A DNA stretch of 54,505 nt from Kiritimatiellia bacterium (GTDB lineage Bacteria; Verrucomicrobiota; Kiritimatiellia; RFP12; UBA1067): NCBI GenBank assembly GCA_024405265.1, contig JAKSOZ010000009.1, positions 1 to 54,505 of the forward strand, in the 5' to 3' direction. The notes under the pieces are model-generated. The model was not told the origin of the DNA and did no database searches. It was given only the letters and a program-made list of their open reading frames with translations. Both the position numbers and the translations under genes were made by a program. Positions 14,343 through 22,262 of the stretch are shown here, piece after piece. Position 1 is the first letter of the stretch, and each line of letters begins with the position of its first letter.

Positions 14343-15446
14343 GTGAAGACCTCGCAATTTTGGTATCCGCTTCCCGAAAGGCTGATCGCTCAGCATCCTG
14401 CCGAGAAGCGCGGTACCGAAAAGATGATGGTTCTTCACCGCGATACCGGCGTTGTCGAACATAAACACATCGCCGATATCGTTGATTACCTAACCGATAA
14501 AGACCTTCTCGTCGTTAACGACACGAAGGTCTTTCCCGCTCGCTTGATCGGGAAGTGGGAAGATTCCGAAGGCGCGATCGAAGTCCTTATGATTTCTGCC
14601 GCGCCCGAAGCCGAAACGACGAAAGAGCTCGTGTGGAACGTCATGATCGGCTCGGGAAGAAAGTGCCGCGAAGGTCAAGTCGCGGTTTTCGGCCCTAATA
14701 AAGAACTCAAAGTTCGATTGCTTCAGCCGTTAAGCGGTATCGGGATGTGGAAGGTCGAGTTCCTTTGCGATCGACCACTGATGGACCTATTGGATGAGTT
14801 CGGCCACACCCCGGTTCCGCCTTACGTGAAGCGCGAAGGCACTCGTGAAGAAGAGCTCGCCGATCGTGAGCGTTATCAGACGATCTACGCCAAGCACGTC
14901 GGCTCTGTCGCCGCGCCTACCGCAGGGCTTCATTTCACTCCCGAAATTTTCGCCGCGCTCGAGAAGAAGGGCGTCAAACGCGTCGCAGTTACCTTGCACG
15001 TCGGGCCCGGCACCTTCCGTCCCGTGAAAGCCGAGAATATCGAAGATCATCAGATGGACTTCGAGGCCTTTACCGTTCCTCCCGAAACCGCCGCGGCGAT
15101 CAATGAGACGAAGAAAAAGGGTGGTCGAATCGTTTGTGTCGGCTCGACGACGGTTCGCACCTTGGAGACGGTCGCGGCGGCTTGTGCGGAAAACGATCCC
15201 TCCTCCGTTCAACCTTCAACCTTCAACCTTCAACCCGGAAGCGGAGCTTCCAATATCTTCATTTACCCGCCTTATAAGTTCAAAGTTTGCGACGCGATGC
15301 TCACGAACTTCCACCTCCCGCAGTCGACTTTATTGATGATGATATCGGCGCTGGCGGGGCGCGAGAGGGTGCTTTGCTCGTACGCGCTCGCCGTGAGAGC
15401 GAACTATATGTTCTTCTCTTACGGGGATTGTATGTTGATAGTTTAA
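14343..15446 (+). CDS. queA: tRNA preQ1(34) S-adenosylmethionine ribosyltransferase-isomerase
   Basis: 367 residues (E. coli 356). QueA transfers the ribosyl part of S-adenosylmethionine to preQ1 at position 34 of GUN-anticodon tRNAs, forming epoxyqueuosine. Family segments seen are RLIAQHPAEKR near the N-terminus, VVNDTKVFPARL, the PTAGLHFTPE active-site segment, LHVGPGTFRPVK, and the C-terminal SALAGRERVLCSYALAV. About 290 residues in, a low-complexity insert (VQPSTFNLQP) is encoded by four perfect TTCAACC heptamers. The frame stays open, so the enzyme may still be functional. It starts 12 nt after the YhcH-family gene and appears to end the rpoBC unit, being followed by a hairpin and a new promoter. 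Confidence 0.95.
   Translation: MKTSQFWYPLPERLIAQHPAEKRGTEKMMVLHRDTGVVEHKHIADIVDYLTDKDLLVVNDTKVFPARLIGKWEDSEGAIEVLMISAAPEAETTKELVWNVMIGSGRKCREGQVAVFGPNKELKVRLLQPLSGIGMWKVEFLCDRPLMDLLDEFGHTPVPPYVKREGTREEELADRERYQTIYAKHVGSVAAPTAGLHFTPEIFAALEKKGVKRVAVTLHVGPGTFRPVKAENIEDHQMDFEAFTVPPETAAAINETKKKGGRIVCVGSTTVRTLETVAAACAENDPSSVQPSTFNLQPGSGASNIFIYPPYKFKVCDAMLTNFHLPQSTLLMMISALAGRERVLCSYALAVRANYMFFSYGDCMLIV
15208..15235 (+). repeat. heptamer array TTCAACC x4 inside queA
   Basis: Four perfect tandem copies of TTCAACC (28 bases). Because three heptamers make seven codons, the array is read in frame as the repeating peptide QPSTFNL. It sits just before the conserved NIFIYPPYKFK strand of QueA. Confidence 0.9.
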
Positions 15447-15473
15447 GCTTTTTGGGCTGTTTTCCACAATAAA

Positions 15474-15501
15474 TAGTGCCGGGCAAATGAGCTCGGCACT
15501 A
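15474..15501 (+). terminator. 8-bp stem-loop after queA
   Basis: TAGTGCCG (15474-15481) pairs perfectly with CGGCACTA (15494-15501) around a 12-nt loop. It starts 28 nt after the queA stop and precedes the nrdD promoter. There is no uninterrupted T-run, so it may only be a transcript 3' end or a weak terminator. Confidence 0.45.
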
Positions 15502-15530
15502 GTTGTTGATATATGTTGATAATTGTCCAC

Positions 15531-15559
15531 TTGCTTTTGCACTACGGATAGTGTATAAT
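15531..15559 (+). promoter_or_regulatory. nrdDG promoter
   Basis: The -35 TTGCTT (15531-15536) and -10 TATAAT (15554-15559) are separated by exactly 17 nt. The first nrdD codon is 51 nt downstream of the -10. The spacer is largely occupied by a palindrome (15539-15554). Confidence 0.7.
15539..15554. promoter_or_regulatory. NrdR-box-like palindrome in the nrdD promoter
   Basis: GCACTACGGATAGTGT contains the perfect inverted repeat CACTA/TAGTG and matches 12 of 16 positions of the NrdR consensus ACACWATATATWGTGT as I know it. It covers the spacer and touches the -10, a position expected for repression of ribonucleotide reductase genes by NrdR. Only one clear box is seen. Confidence 0.4.
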
Positions 15560-15609
15560 TTTCTTTCATACATACCACAACTAGTAAAAACCATTTAGAA
15601 ACCACTACT

Positions 15610-17799
15610 ATGAAGTCCATGAAGATCATCAAGCGTTCCGGTGAAGAAAAGACCTTCGATATCGAGAAGATCGTGAACGCTATTCGCAAAGCCTCCCAGG
15701 CGGTAGACTATAAGAGCGCCTTGTCCGAGGGCCGTATCAAGCTTATCGCCGAGGAAGTCGCGGGCGTTTGCGAAGCGCGTTCTCGCGCGATGACCGTCGA
15801 AGAGATTCAGGACGTCGTCGAAACTAAGATCATGGAAATGGGCGCGCACGAAGTCGCGAAGCGCTATATCACATATCGCTATAAGCAGAACCTTCTCCGT
15901 CAGGCGAATACGACTGATAAGCAGATACTCTCTCTTATCGAGTGCAACAATGAAGACGTCAAGCAGGAGAATTCCAATAAGAATCCTACGATTAACTCCG
16001 TACAGCGCGACTACATGGCCGGCGAAGTTTCGAAAGACGTCGCTTCCAGACTCCTTCTTCCTGCTGACGTCGTTCAGGCTCATCGCGAGGGGCTTATCCA
16101 TTTCCACGATATGGACTACTATGCCCAGCATATGCATAACTGCGATCTCGTAAATCTCGAGGATATGCTTCAGAACGGGACGGTCATTTCGGGAACGATG
16201 ATCGAAAAGCCGAAAAGCTTCTCGACCGCTTGCAATATCGCCACTCAAATCATCGCGCAGGTCGCTTCGAATCAATATGGCGGTCAGTCGATTTCCTTAA
16301 CGCACCTCGCTCCTTTCGTAGATGTTTCCCGTCAGGCGATCAAGAAGGAGCTTGAGAGTGAACTTGCCGACGCAGGCGTCACGATGAGCGAAGAAGCGTT
16401 CAACAAGACGGTCGAGCGCCGCGTTCGCAAGGAGATTCAGAAGGGAGTCCAGACGATTCAGTACCAGGTCGTCACCCTCATGACCACGAACGGACAGGCT
16501 CCTTTCGTTACCGTCTTTATGTATCTCGGAGAAGCGAGGAACGAGCAGGAGCGTCGAGACCTCGCAATGGTCATCGAGGAAGTATTGATCGAGCGTATTC
16601 GCGGAGTCAAGAACGAGCAGGGCGTTTATATCACTCCCGCGTTCCCGAAGCTCATCTACGTCCTCGAAGAATCGAATATTCACGAGAATTCGCCTTACCA
16701 TTATCTTACCGAGCTCGCCGCGAAGTGTACTGCGAAGCGTATGGTCCCCGATTATATCTCGGAAAAGATCATGCTCAAGAATAAGATCGATAAGAACGGA
16801 GAAGGTCACTGCTTCACTTGTATGGGTTGCCGCAGCTTCTTGACCCCGTATGTCGATGAAGACGGGAAGCCAAAATATTATGGCCGCTTCAATCAGGGCG
16901 TCGTTACCGTCAATTTGGTCGATATCGGACTTTCCGCCCATGGTGATATGGAGAGATTCTGGTCGATCTTCGCCGAACGCATGGAACTCTGCCACAAGGC
17001 TCTCCAGTGCCGCCACGAGCGTCTCACCGGAACTCTCTCTGACGCCGCTCCGATTCTCTGGCAGCACGGCGCTCTTACTCGCCTCAAAAAGGGTGAACCG
17101 ATCGACAAGTATCTCCACGGCGGATATTCGACGATTTCGCTCGGCTACGCCGGGCTTTGGGAATGTGTATACGCGATGATCGGCAAAAAGCTTACCGAAG
17201 AAGAGGGCGAAGCTTTCGGTCTCGAAATCATGAAGAAGCTCAACGAGTATACCGCGAAGTGGAAAGCGGCGGAGAATATCGATTATTCCTTGTACGGAAC
17301 CCCGCTCGAATCGACGACCTATAAGTTCGCGAAGGCGCTTCAGAAGCGTTTCGGTATCATCAAGGGCGTTACGGATCGCAACTACATCACGAACTCGTAT
17401 CATATCCACGTCACCGAGCAAATCGACGCGTTCAAGAAGCTCGCGATCGAGTCGAAGTTCCAGACGCTCTCGCCCGGCGGCGCGATCAGCTATGTCGAAG
17501 TGCCCAATCTTCAGAACAATCTTCCCGCCGTTATCGGAATCATGCGCTTCATTTACGATAACATCATGTATGCCGAGCTCAATACGAAGTCCGATTACTG
17601 CCAGGAATGCGGTTTCGACGGAGAGATCGAAATCGTGAGAGCGGAGGATGGTAAGCTCGTCTGGCGGTGCCCTAAGTGCGGCAATATGGATGAGTCGAAG
17701 CTCAATGTCGCGCGTCGTACCTGCGGCTATATCGGCAGTCAGTTCTGGAATCAAGGAAGAACTCAGGAAATTAAGGAGCGAGTTCTTCACGTATCGTGA
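15610..17799 (+). CDS. nrdD: anaerobic (class III) ribonucleoside-triphosphate reductase
   Basis: 729 residues. It reduces ribonucleoside triphosphates to deoxy forms under anoxia using a glycyl radical. An N-terminal ATP-cone (residues 1-~90, KIIKRSGEEKTFDIEKIVNAI) gives allosteric control. The C-terminal zinc site is CQECG..CPKCGN. The glycyl-radical loop is RRTCGYIGSQFW with the radical glycine at about G706. It overlaps nrdG by 4 nt (GTGA), so activase and reductase are translationally coupled. No aerobic class I or II reductase is seen in the window, which fits an anaerobic lifestyle. Its own promoter carries a NrdR-like palindrome. Confidence 0.97.
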   Translation: MKSMKIIKRSGEEKTFDIEKIVNAIRKASQAVDYKSALSEGRIKLIAEEVAGVCEARSRAMTVEEIQDVVETKIMEMGAHEVAKRYITYRYKQNLLRQANTTDKQILSLIECNNEDVKQENSNKNPTINSVQRDYMAGEVSKDVASRLLLPADVVQAHREGLIHFHDMDYYAQHMHNCDLVNLEDMLQNGTVISGTMIEKPKSFSTACNIATQIIAQVASNQYGGQSISLTHLAPFVDVSRQAIKKELESELADAGVTMSEEAFNKTVERRVRKEIQKGVQTIQYQVVTLMTTNGQAPFVTVFMYLGEARNEQERRDLAMVIEEVLIERIRGVKNEQGVYITPAFPKLIYVLEESNIHENSPYHYLTELAAKCTAKRMVPDYISEKIMLKNKIDKNGEGHCFTCMGCRSFLTPYVDEDGKPKYYGRFNQGVVTVNLVDIGLSAHGDMERFWSIFAERMELCHKALQCRHERLTGTLSDAAPILWQHGALTRLKKGEPIDKYLHGGYSTISLGYAGLWECVYAMIGKKLTEEEGEAFGLEIMKKLNEYTAKWKAAENIDYSLYGTPLESTTYKFAKALQKRFGIIKGVTDRNYITNSYHIHVTEQIDAFKKLAIESKFQTLSPGGAISYVEVPNLQNNLPAVIGIMRFIYDNIMYAELNTKSDYCQECGFDGEIEIVRAEDGKLVWRCPKCGNMDESKLNVARRTCGYIGSQFWNQGRTQEIKERVLHVS

Positions 17800-18293
17800 A
17801 CTACGCTTCTTTAAGAGAATTCGATGTAGCGAACGGAGAGGGAGTTAGAGTCTCCCTCTTCGTTTCGGGTTGTACCCATCATTGCAAGGGGTGTTTCAAC
17901 GAAGAAGCGCAGGCGTTCGATTACGGTGAGGAATTCACGACCGAAGTCGAGGAGAAAATCGCTGAACTCCTTGAAAACCCGTTCATCGCCGGTTTAACGA
18001 TTCTCGGCGGAGAGCCGATGGAGCCGGCGAATCAGCGAGCGTTGGTGCCGTTTCTACGAAGAATAAAGCCGAAAAACCTCTGGGTCTACACAGGGTGTGT
18101 TTTCGATCAGTTGAAAGATTCCGCCTCTCGTTGGCATACTGAAGTCACGGACGAATTTCTCTCGATGATCGATGTTTTGGTCGACGGACCTTTCGTGGAA
18201 TCGAAAAAAGATATTTCGCTTAAATTCCGCGGCAGTTCCAATCAGCGTATACTGAAGCTTGAGGGTGGCAAAATCGTCGGGGATTTGGTATAA
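17796..18293 (+). CDS. nrdG: anaerobic ribonucleotide reductase activating protein
   Basis: 165 residues, radical SAM activase of NrdD. The CX3CX2C cluster motif is C26-THH-C30-KG-C33, followed by the glycine-rich LGGEPMEPANQ. The GTG start at 17796 overlaps the nrdD stop (GTGA). Its partner is the upstream reductase, in which it generates the glycyl radical. The last bases of the gene carry the extended -10 element of the next operon, so the downstream transcription start lies just beyond the nrdG stop. Confidence 0.96.
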   Translation: MNYASLREFDVANGEGVRVSLFVSGCTHHCKGCFNEEAQAFDYGEEFTTEVEEKIAELLENPFIAGLTILGGEPMEPANQRALVPFLRRIKPKNLWVYTGCVFDQLKDSASRWHTEVTDEFLSMIDVLVDGPFVESKKDISLKFRGSSNQRILKLEGGKIVGDLV

Positions 18294-18294
18294 T
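18286..18294 (+). promoter_or_regulatory. extended -10 promoter of the GH20-to-tex operon
   Basis: TGGTATAAT (18286-18294) straddles the end of nrdG. A -35 candidate at the right spacing (TGGCAA, 18266-18271) is poor, which fits an extended-10 promoter. A strong AAAGGAGA ribosome site follows at 18313-18320, before the ATG at 18329. Confidence 0.55.
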
Positions 18295-18328
18295 TTCCTT
18301 TCCACAAAGAAGAAAGGAGACTCGATAT

Positions 18329-19633
18329 ATGAACATGCTGGGCCTGATTATGGCGACAATATTGCCGGTGATCCCGCAGCCGACCGAATTCACTCCGCAC
18401 GAAGGAGCCTGCGATCTTAAACACGCGGTCATCACATCCTCGATTGTCGAAGACGAAATCCTCGGTGAAGAAGGTTATCGCATGAAGATAACCCCCGAGG
18501 CCGTCGAAATCACCGCGGCGAATGAAATCGGTCTTGTTTGGGGGCAGCAGACCTTGATTCAACTCCGTGAAAGCGGCGAAACTGTTCAGTGCGGCGAGAT
18601 TCTCGATAAGCCGCTCTATCGCGTGCGCGGCTTCATGCTCGATGTCGGGCGCATGTATCACCCGATGAGCTTCCTTTATCGTGTCGCCAAGTATATGGCG
18701 CGCTATAAAATGAACGTTTTGCATATCCACTTGAACGACAATGAAATCTGCAAGGACCCGAACACCGATTGGTCGACGAAGCAGGCGGCGTTCCGTCTCG
18801 AATGCGAGACGTATCCGGGTCTCACGGCTGACGACGGACACTATACGAAGAAGGAATTCCGCAAGTTCATGCTCGACTGCCGCGATATGGGCATTACCGT
18901 CATTCCTGAAATCGACGTTCCCGCTCACTCGCTCGCTTTCACACGCTATCGTCCCGACTTCGGATCGAAAGAATACGGAATGGATCATCTCGATCTCAAC
19001 AAAATGGACGAGATACTCCCGTTCCTCGACAAGCTGTTCGCCGAGTATTTGACCGGGCACGAACCGACCTTCATCGGGCCGTATTGCCACGTCGGTACCG
19101 ATGAATACAATAAGAAAGAAGCCGAGAAATTCCGTCTTTTCACGGATAAGATGCTTGAAATGGTCGAGAAGTACGGTTATAAGGCTTGTGCATGGGGAGC
19201 TCTTACCCACGCGAAGGGATCAACTCCCGTCCGCGCCTCGTCGGACATCACGATGGATATCTGGCACAACCCTTACTATCAGCCCGCGGAAGCTCTTGAG
19301 GCCGGGTATTCGATCGTTTCGATTCCCGACGGCTACGTTTATCTCGTTCCGTTCGCCGGATACTACTACGATTTTTTGAACGATCGTTGGCTTTATGATA
19401 GTTGGGGGCCGCGTTGGGTAGGTAACTACTACGTCCCGGATGAAAAGCTTCATCTTCTCGCGGGCGGTAAGTTCGCGCTCTGGAACGACATGCTCGGACG
19501 CGGCTACAACATCGAGGACAACTGGATTCGCATCACTCCCGCTGTCAAGGTTCTTTCGCAGAAGTTCTGGTCGGGACGTCGCGCTGATATGCCCTGGAAC
19601 GTGTTCAGCCCGATTTCTTCCGCGATGCCGTGA
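18329..19633 (+). CDS. glycoside hydrolase family 20 (beta-N-acetylhexosaminidase-like)
   Basis: 434 residues. The first ~85 form the GH20 non-catalytic N-domain (TPEAVEITAANEIGLVWGQQTL). The TIM-barrel starts at YRVRGFMLDVGRMYHP; MNVLHIHLND, VIPEIDVPAHS and VGTDEY follow, the last holding the catalytic Asp-Glu pair at about D258/E259. Family members release terminal GlcNAc or GalNAc from glycans or peptidoglycan using the substrate acetamido group. The hydrophobic N-terminus is short and is not a clear signal peptide, so location is uncertain. It begins a compact operon and overlaps the amidohydrolase by 4 nt. Activity on host glycans is inference. Confidence 0.88.
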   Translation: MNMLGLIMATILPVIPQPTEFTPHEGACDLKHAVITSSIVEDEILGEEGYRMKITPEAVEITAANEIGLVWGQQTLIQLRESGETVQCGEILDKPLYRVRGFMLDVGRMYHPMSFLYRVAKYMARYKMNVLHIHLNDNEICKDPNTDWSTKQAAFRLECETYPGLTADDGHYTKKEFRKFMLDCRDMGITVIPEIDVPAHSLAFTRYRPDFGSKEYGMDHLDLNKMDEILPFLDKLFAEYLTGHEPTFIGPYCHVGTDEYNKKEAEKFRLFTDKMLEMVEKYGYKACAWGALTHAKGSTPVRASSDITMDIWHNPYYQPAEALEAGYSIVSIPDGYVYLVPFAGYYYDFLNDRWLYDSWGPRWVGNYYVPDEKLHLLAGGKFALWNDMLGRGYNIEDNWIRITPAVKVLSQKFWSGRRADMPWNVFSPISSAMP

Positions 19634-20451
19634 TAATAGACTTTCACAGTCATAATTTCCCCGAAGCGATCGCTCCGCGCGCTATGAATGCGATGGCGGA
19701 GATGGTCGCTCCCTACGCGACGCCTCAGGCCGACGGTACGCTTAGGGGTCAACTCGATGCGATGGATTTGGCAGGCGTCGACAAGGCCGTCATGCTCCCG
19801 ATAGCGACGAAGCCGACGCAGTTCGAAATTATTCTCAAAACCGCCATTCAGCATAGAGACGGGAAGGTGAGTCCGCGCGCAACCGGGCGCATCATTCCCT
19901 TCGCTTCCGTGCATCCTGCGGATCGTGAGGTCGCGCGTCACCTTGAAATGATTGCCGCGGAAGGGATCAAGGGACTTAAGTTTCATCCTTGCTACCAGAA
20001 TTTCCGCCTCGATGATCCGCGTGTTTTCCCGATGTTCGAGAAGATTGCGGAATTGGGTCTCGTCGTTACGACTCATGCGGGACTTGATTTAGGTTTTCGT
20101 GGGTGTATGGACGCCTGTGGGCCCAAGCAAATCGCGACTTTAATGAAGAACGTCCCCGGGCTTAAGTTCGTAGCGTCTCACTTGGGTGGCTGCAACGGCT
20201 ATGCGGCTCACGCGACGGATGAGCTTCTTGAACTCGGTGCATATATCGATACGTCCGCTATCCATCGAAATTGGAATCTCGACGAAGAACAGCGGCTTCT
20301 TCGTTCGTGGCCTAAGGACCGGATTCTCTTCGCAACCGACTTCCCCTGGGTTCACTACCCGGAAGCGATCAAGTGGGTCAAGTCGATTCGCGCTGAAGAA
20401 GACTGGGAATACGTTTTCCACCTCAATGCCGAAAGACTTCTCGGACTTTAA
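19630..20451 (+). CDS. amidohydrolase-2 family metal-dependent hydrolase
   Basis: 273 residues. The start is a GTG at 19630 that overlaps the GH20 stop (GTGA). Metal-ligand segments of the PF04909 TIM-barrel are visible: DFHSH (H6, H8), KFHPCYQ, TTHAGLD, ASHLGG and the final ATDFPW aspartate. The family includes decarboxylases and hydrolases such as ACMSD-like enzymes, so the substrate is not predictable. Tight coupling to a GH20 gene hints at catabolism of a released sugar derivative, but this is only context. It shares 1 nt with the following rnhB. Confidence 0.8.
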   Translation: MIIDFHSHNFPEAIAPRAMNAMAEMVAPYATPQADGTLRGQLDAMDLAGVDKAVMLPIATKPTQFEIILKTAIQHRDGKVSPRATGRIIPFASVHPADREVARHLEMIAAEGIKGLKFHPCYQNFRLDDPRVFPMFEKIAELGLVVTTHAGLDLGFRGCMDACGPKQIATLMKNVPGLKFVASHLGGCNGYAAHATDELLELGAYIDTSAIHRNWNLDEEQRLLRSWPKDRILFATDFPWVHYPEAIKWVKSIRAEEDWEYVFHLNAERLLGL

Positions 20452-21101
20452 TGGCGGTATCTCTCGAGTACGAAAAGGAATTCGGCGACGTCGTTATGGG
20501 TATCGATGAAGCCGGTAGAGGTCCGCTCGTCGGGGGTGTTTATGCCGCAGCAGTTTCGGTGCCGCTCGAAAAAGCCGAAAAGCTTTTGACGGGAGAGTGG
20601 AAGGGTATCAACGACTCGAAGAAGCTCTCCGAAAAGAAACGCGAAGAGCTTGCCGAAATCATCAAGTCGACGCCCGATTGCAAGTGGGCGGTTGCGAGCG
20701 CAAGTCCCCTCGAGATTGATAAGCTCAATATCCTCAAAGCGACGCATCTCGCGATGCGCCGCGCTGCGGAAGAGGTGAAGGCGAAGGTGGAAGGTCCAGG
20801 GGAAGAGAGGAAGATTTCGATATTAGTTGATGGATTGGCGGTGCCGAGCTTACCGAATTCGAAGAATGTCGTTAAGGGAGACTCGAAGAGCTTATTTATC
20901 GCGGCAGCTTCGATTTTGGCGAAGACGACGAGGGATCAGGATTGCCTTCGGCTCGAGAAAGAGTATCCCGGGTACGGCTTCGCGAAACACAAGGGCTATC
21001 CGACTCCCGAACATCTCGAAGCTTTAAGGAAGCTTGGGCCTTGTCCCGAGCATCGTCGTAGTTTCGGCCCCGTATCGCAAATGGAATTAGGACTTTTTTA
21101 A
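20451..21101 (+). CDS. rnhB: ribonuclease HII
   Basis: 216 residues. It removes single ribonucleotides and RNA-DNA hybrids in the cytoplasm. Motifs: MGIDEAGRGPLVGGVYAAAV (DEAGRGP metal pair), EIDKLNILKATHLAMRRA, the ISILVDG aspartate strand, and KHKGYPTPEH. A short acidic, glycine-containing stretch (EVKAKVEGPGEERK) before ISILVDG is longer than usual and is encoded by an irregular GGTGAA/GGCGAA/GGTGGAA purine repeat. Start overlaps the previous stop by 1 nt (TAATG). Confidence 0.95.
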   Translation: MAVSLEYEKEFGDVVMGIDEAGRGPLVGGVYAAAVSVPLEKAEKLLTGEWKGINDSKKLSEKKREELAEIIKSTPDCKWAVASASPLEIDKLNILKATHLAMRRAAEEVKAKVEGPGEERKISILVDGLAVPSLPNSKNVVKGDSKSLFIAAASILAKTTRDQDCLRLEKEYPGYGFAKHKGYPTPEHLEALRKLGPCPEHRRSFGPVSQMELGLF

Positions 21102-21102
21102 G

Positions 21103-21810
21103 ATGAAATGCAAAGTAATGGGAATCGTTAACGTGACGCCCGATTCGTTTTCGGATGGCGGCATGTATTTCAGGCCCGAAGAGGCGATTCGCCGCGCCAA
21201 GAATATGGTGGAAGAGGGCGCGGAGATAATCGACCTTGGGGGCGAGTCGACGCGCCCCGGATCGACGCCGATAATATGGGAAGAAGAGTGGGGACGTCTA
21301 GAGCCGGTAATTATGGGACTTAAGGGGTTGGTGCTTTCGGTTGATACTTATCATCCGGAAACGGCGGAAAAGGCGCTTGAAGCGGGTGTTAAAATCATCA
21401 ACTGCGTTTACGCGGAGCCGATACCCGAAATGCTTAAGCTCCTCGATAAGTTCCCGGAAGCGGAGCTTGTCCTCCCGACCTCTTGCTATGACCTCAATAA
21501 CTCCTCACTCATAGCTCATAGTTCATCACTCATTTGGGATCCCATGATCGGGTTCGGGACGGAGCGTGATGAGGATCTTAGACTTCTTCGCTCGACCGCT
21601 GAATTCAAGAAGATGGGCCGAGTGCTTATCGGCGCGAGTCGAAAGCGCATCGTCAAGAAGCTGACGGGTGAGAAGGTTACGGGGAAGAACTTGGGCGGGA
21701 ATCTCGGCATCGCGATTTGGTGTGCGATTAAGGGAGCGGATATCGTCCGTGTTCATGACGTCAAAGAAACGGTGCAGGCGCTTAAAGTAGTCGAAGCGTT
21801 GGAAGGTTAA
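21103..21810 (+). CDS. folP: dihydropteroate synthase, short and divergent
   Basis: 235 residues against the usual 270-280. It condenses 6-hydroxymethyl-dihydropterin diphosphate with p-aminobenzoate. Canonical parts are MGIVNVTPDSFSDGG at the N-terminus, DLGGESTRPGS, LSVDTYHPETAEKAL, ASRKRIVKKLTG and the closing RVHDVKE. However, the usual INDVSG segment reads INCVYAEP, and no MHM-type strand is seen after it. A heptamer array encodes LNNSSLIAHSSSLI just before the WDPMIGFG strand. It may be a reduced or altered DHPS; function is probable but not certain. It starts 1 nt after rnhB. Confidence 0.88.
   Translation: MKCKVMGIVNVTPDSFSDGGMYFRPEEAIRRAKNMVEEGAEIIDLGGESTRPGSTPIIWEEEWGRLEPVIMGLKGLVLSVDTYHPETAEKALEAGVKIINCVYAEPIPEMLKLLDKFPEAELVLPTSCYDLNNSSLIAHSSSLIWDPMIGFGTERDEDLRLLRSTAEFKKMGRVLIGASRKRIVKKLTGEKVTGKNLGGNLGIAIWCAIKGADIVRVHDVKETVQALKVVEALEG
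21500..21534 (+). repeat. heptamer array (consensus RCTCATA) inside folP
   Basis: Five 7-nt units in register: ACTCCTC, ACTCATA, GCTCATA, GTTCATC, ACTCATT. They are read in frame as NSSLIAHSSSLI-type low-complexity peptide between two conserved strands. Confidence 0.75.
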
Positions 21811-22262
21811 TGAACGATTTCGTTGCCATAGATTTCGAAACGACCGGCTACGATGATCGCGAGCATAACGATCCGTGGCAGCTCGGTATCGCCGTCGTGA
21901 AGGGCAGGGAAATCGTGGAGACGAAGGAATTCTTTTTCGGAACGGCTCTTACGCCCGACTTCGAGCCGATGATGAATCAGTGGGATAAGTGGTCGGAGTA
22001 TCTGATCGGGAAGAATCTCGTCGCGCATAATATCGCATGCGAGCGCACGATTCTTACCAAGGTAGCTCCGCTTACGAAATGGGGCCCCTGGACGGATACA
22101 TTGAAGCTCGCGAAAAAACGCTATCCGGGACTTAAGAGTTACCAGCTCGGGACTTTATGCGAAGCGTTCGATTGTGTGCCTGAATTCGATGGAAGAACTT
22201 GGCACGACGGGCTTTACGACGCAATCGCGTGCGCCTTACTCGCGAAGAGGCTCATGATATGA
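21810..22262 (+). CDS. DEDD-family 3'-5' exonuclease (DnaQ-like)
   Basis: 150 residues, a stand-alone exonuclease domain. Exo I is FVAIDFETTG with D8 and E10. Exo II is VAHNIACERTIL, where the usual HNxxFD aspartate is replaced by glutamate. Exo III is HDGLYDAIACALLAKRL with His and Asp (DEDDh type). Members act in proofreading, RNA processing or oligonucleotide degradation. The start overlaps the folP stop by 1 nt and its stop overlaps chrA (ATGA). Whether Glu at Exo II preserves activity is not clear. Confidence 0.82.
   Translation: MNDFVAIDFETTGYDDREHNDPWQLGIAVVKGREIVETKEFFFGTALTPDFEPMMNQWDKWSEYLIGKNLVAHNIACERTILTKVAPLTKWGPWTDTLKLAKKRYPGLKSYQLGTLCEAFDCVPEFDGRTWHDGLYDAIACALLAKRLMI

Noticed and set aside
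15504-15519. Second NrdR box
   Set aside because: Only the central ATATAT and a few bases fit, and the 35-bp centre-to-centre spacing is not an integral number of helical turns.
20774-20799. Heptamer array in rnhB (GGTGAA, GGCGAA, GGTGGAA, GGTCCAG)
   Set aside because: Spacing is 6, 6, 7 and 7 nt, so the period is not clean. Mentioned as possible but not counted.
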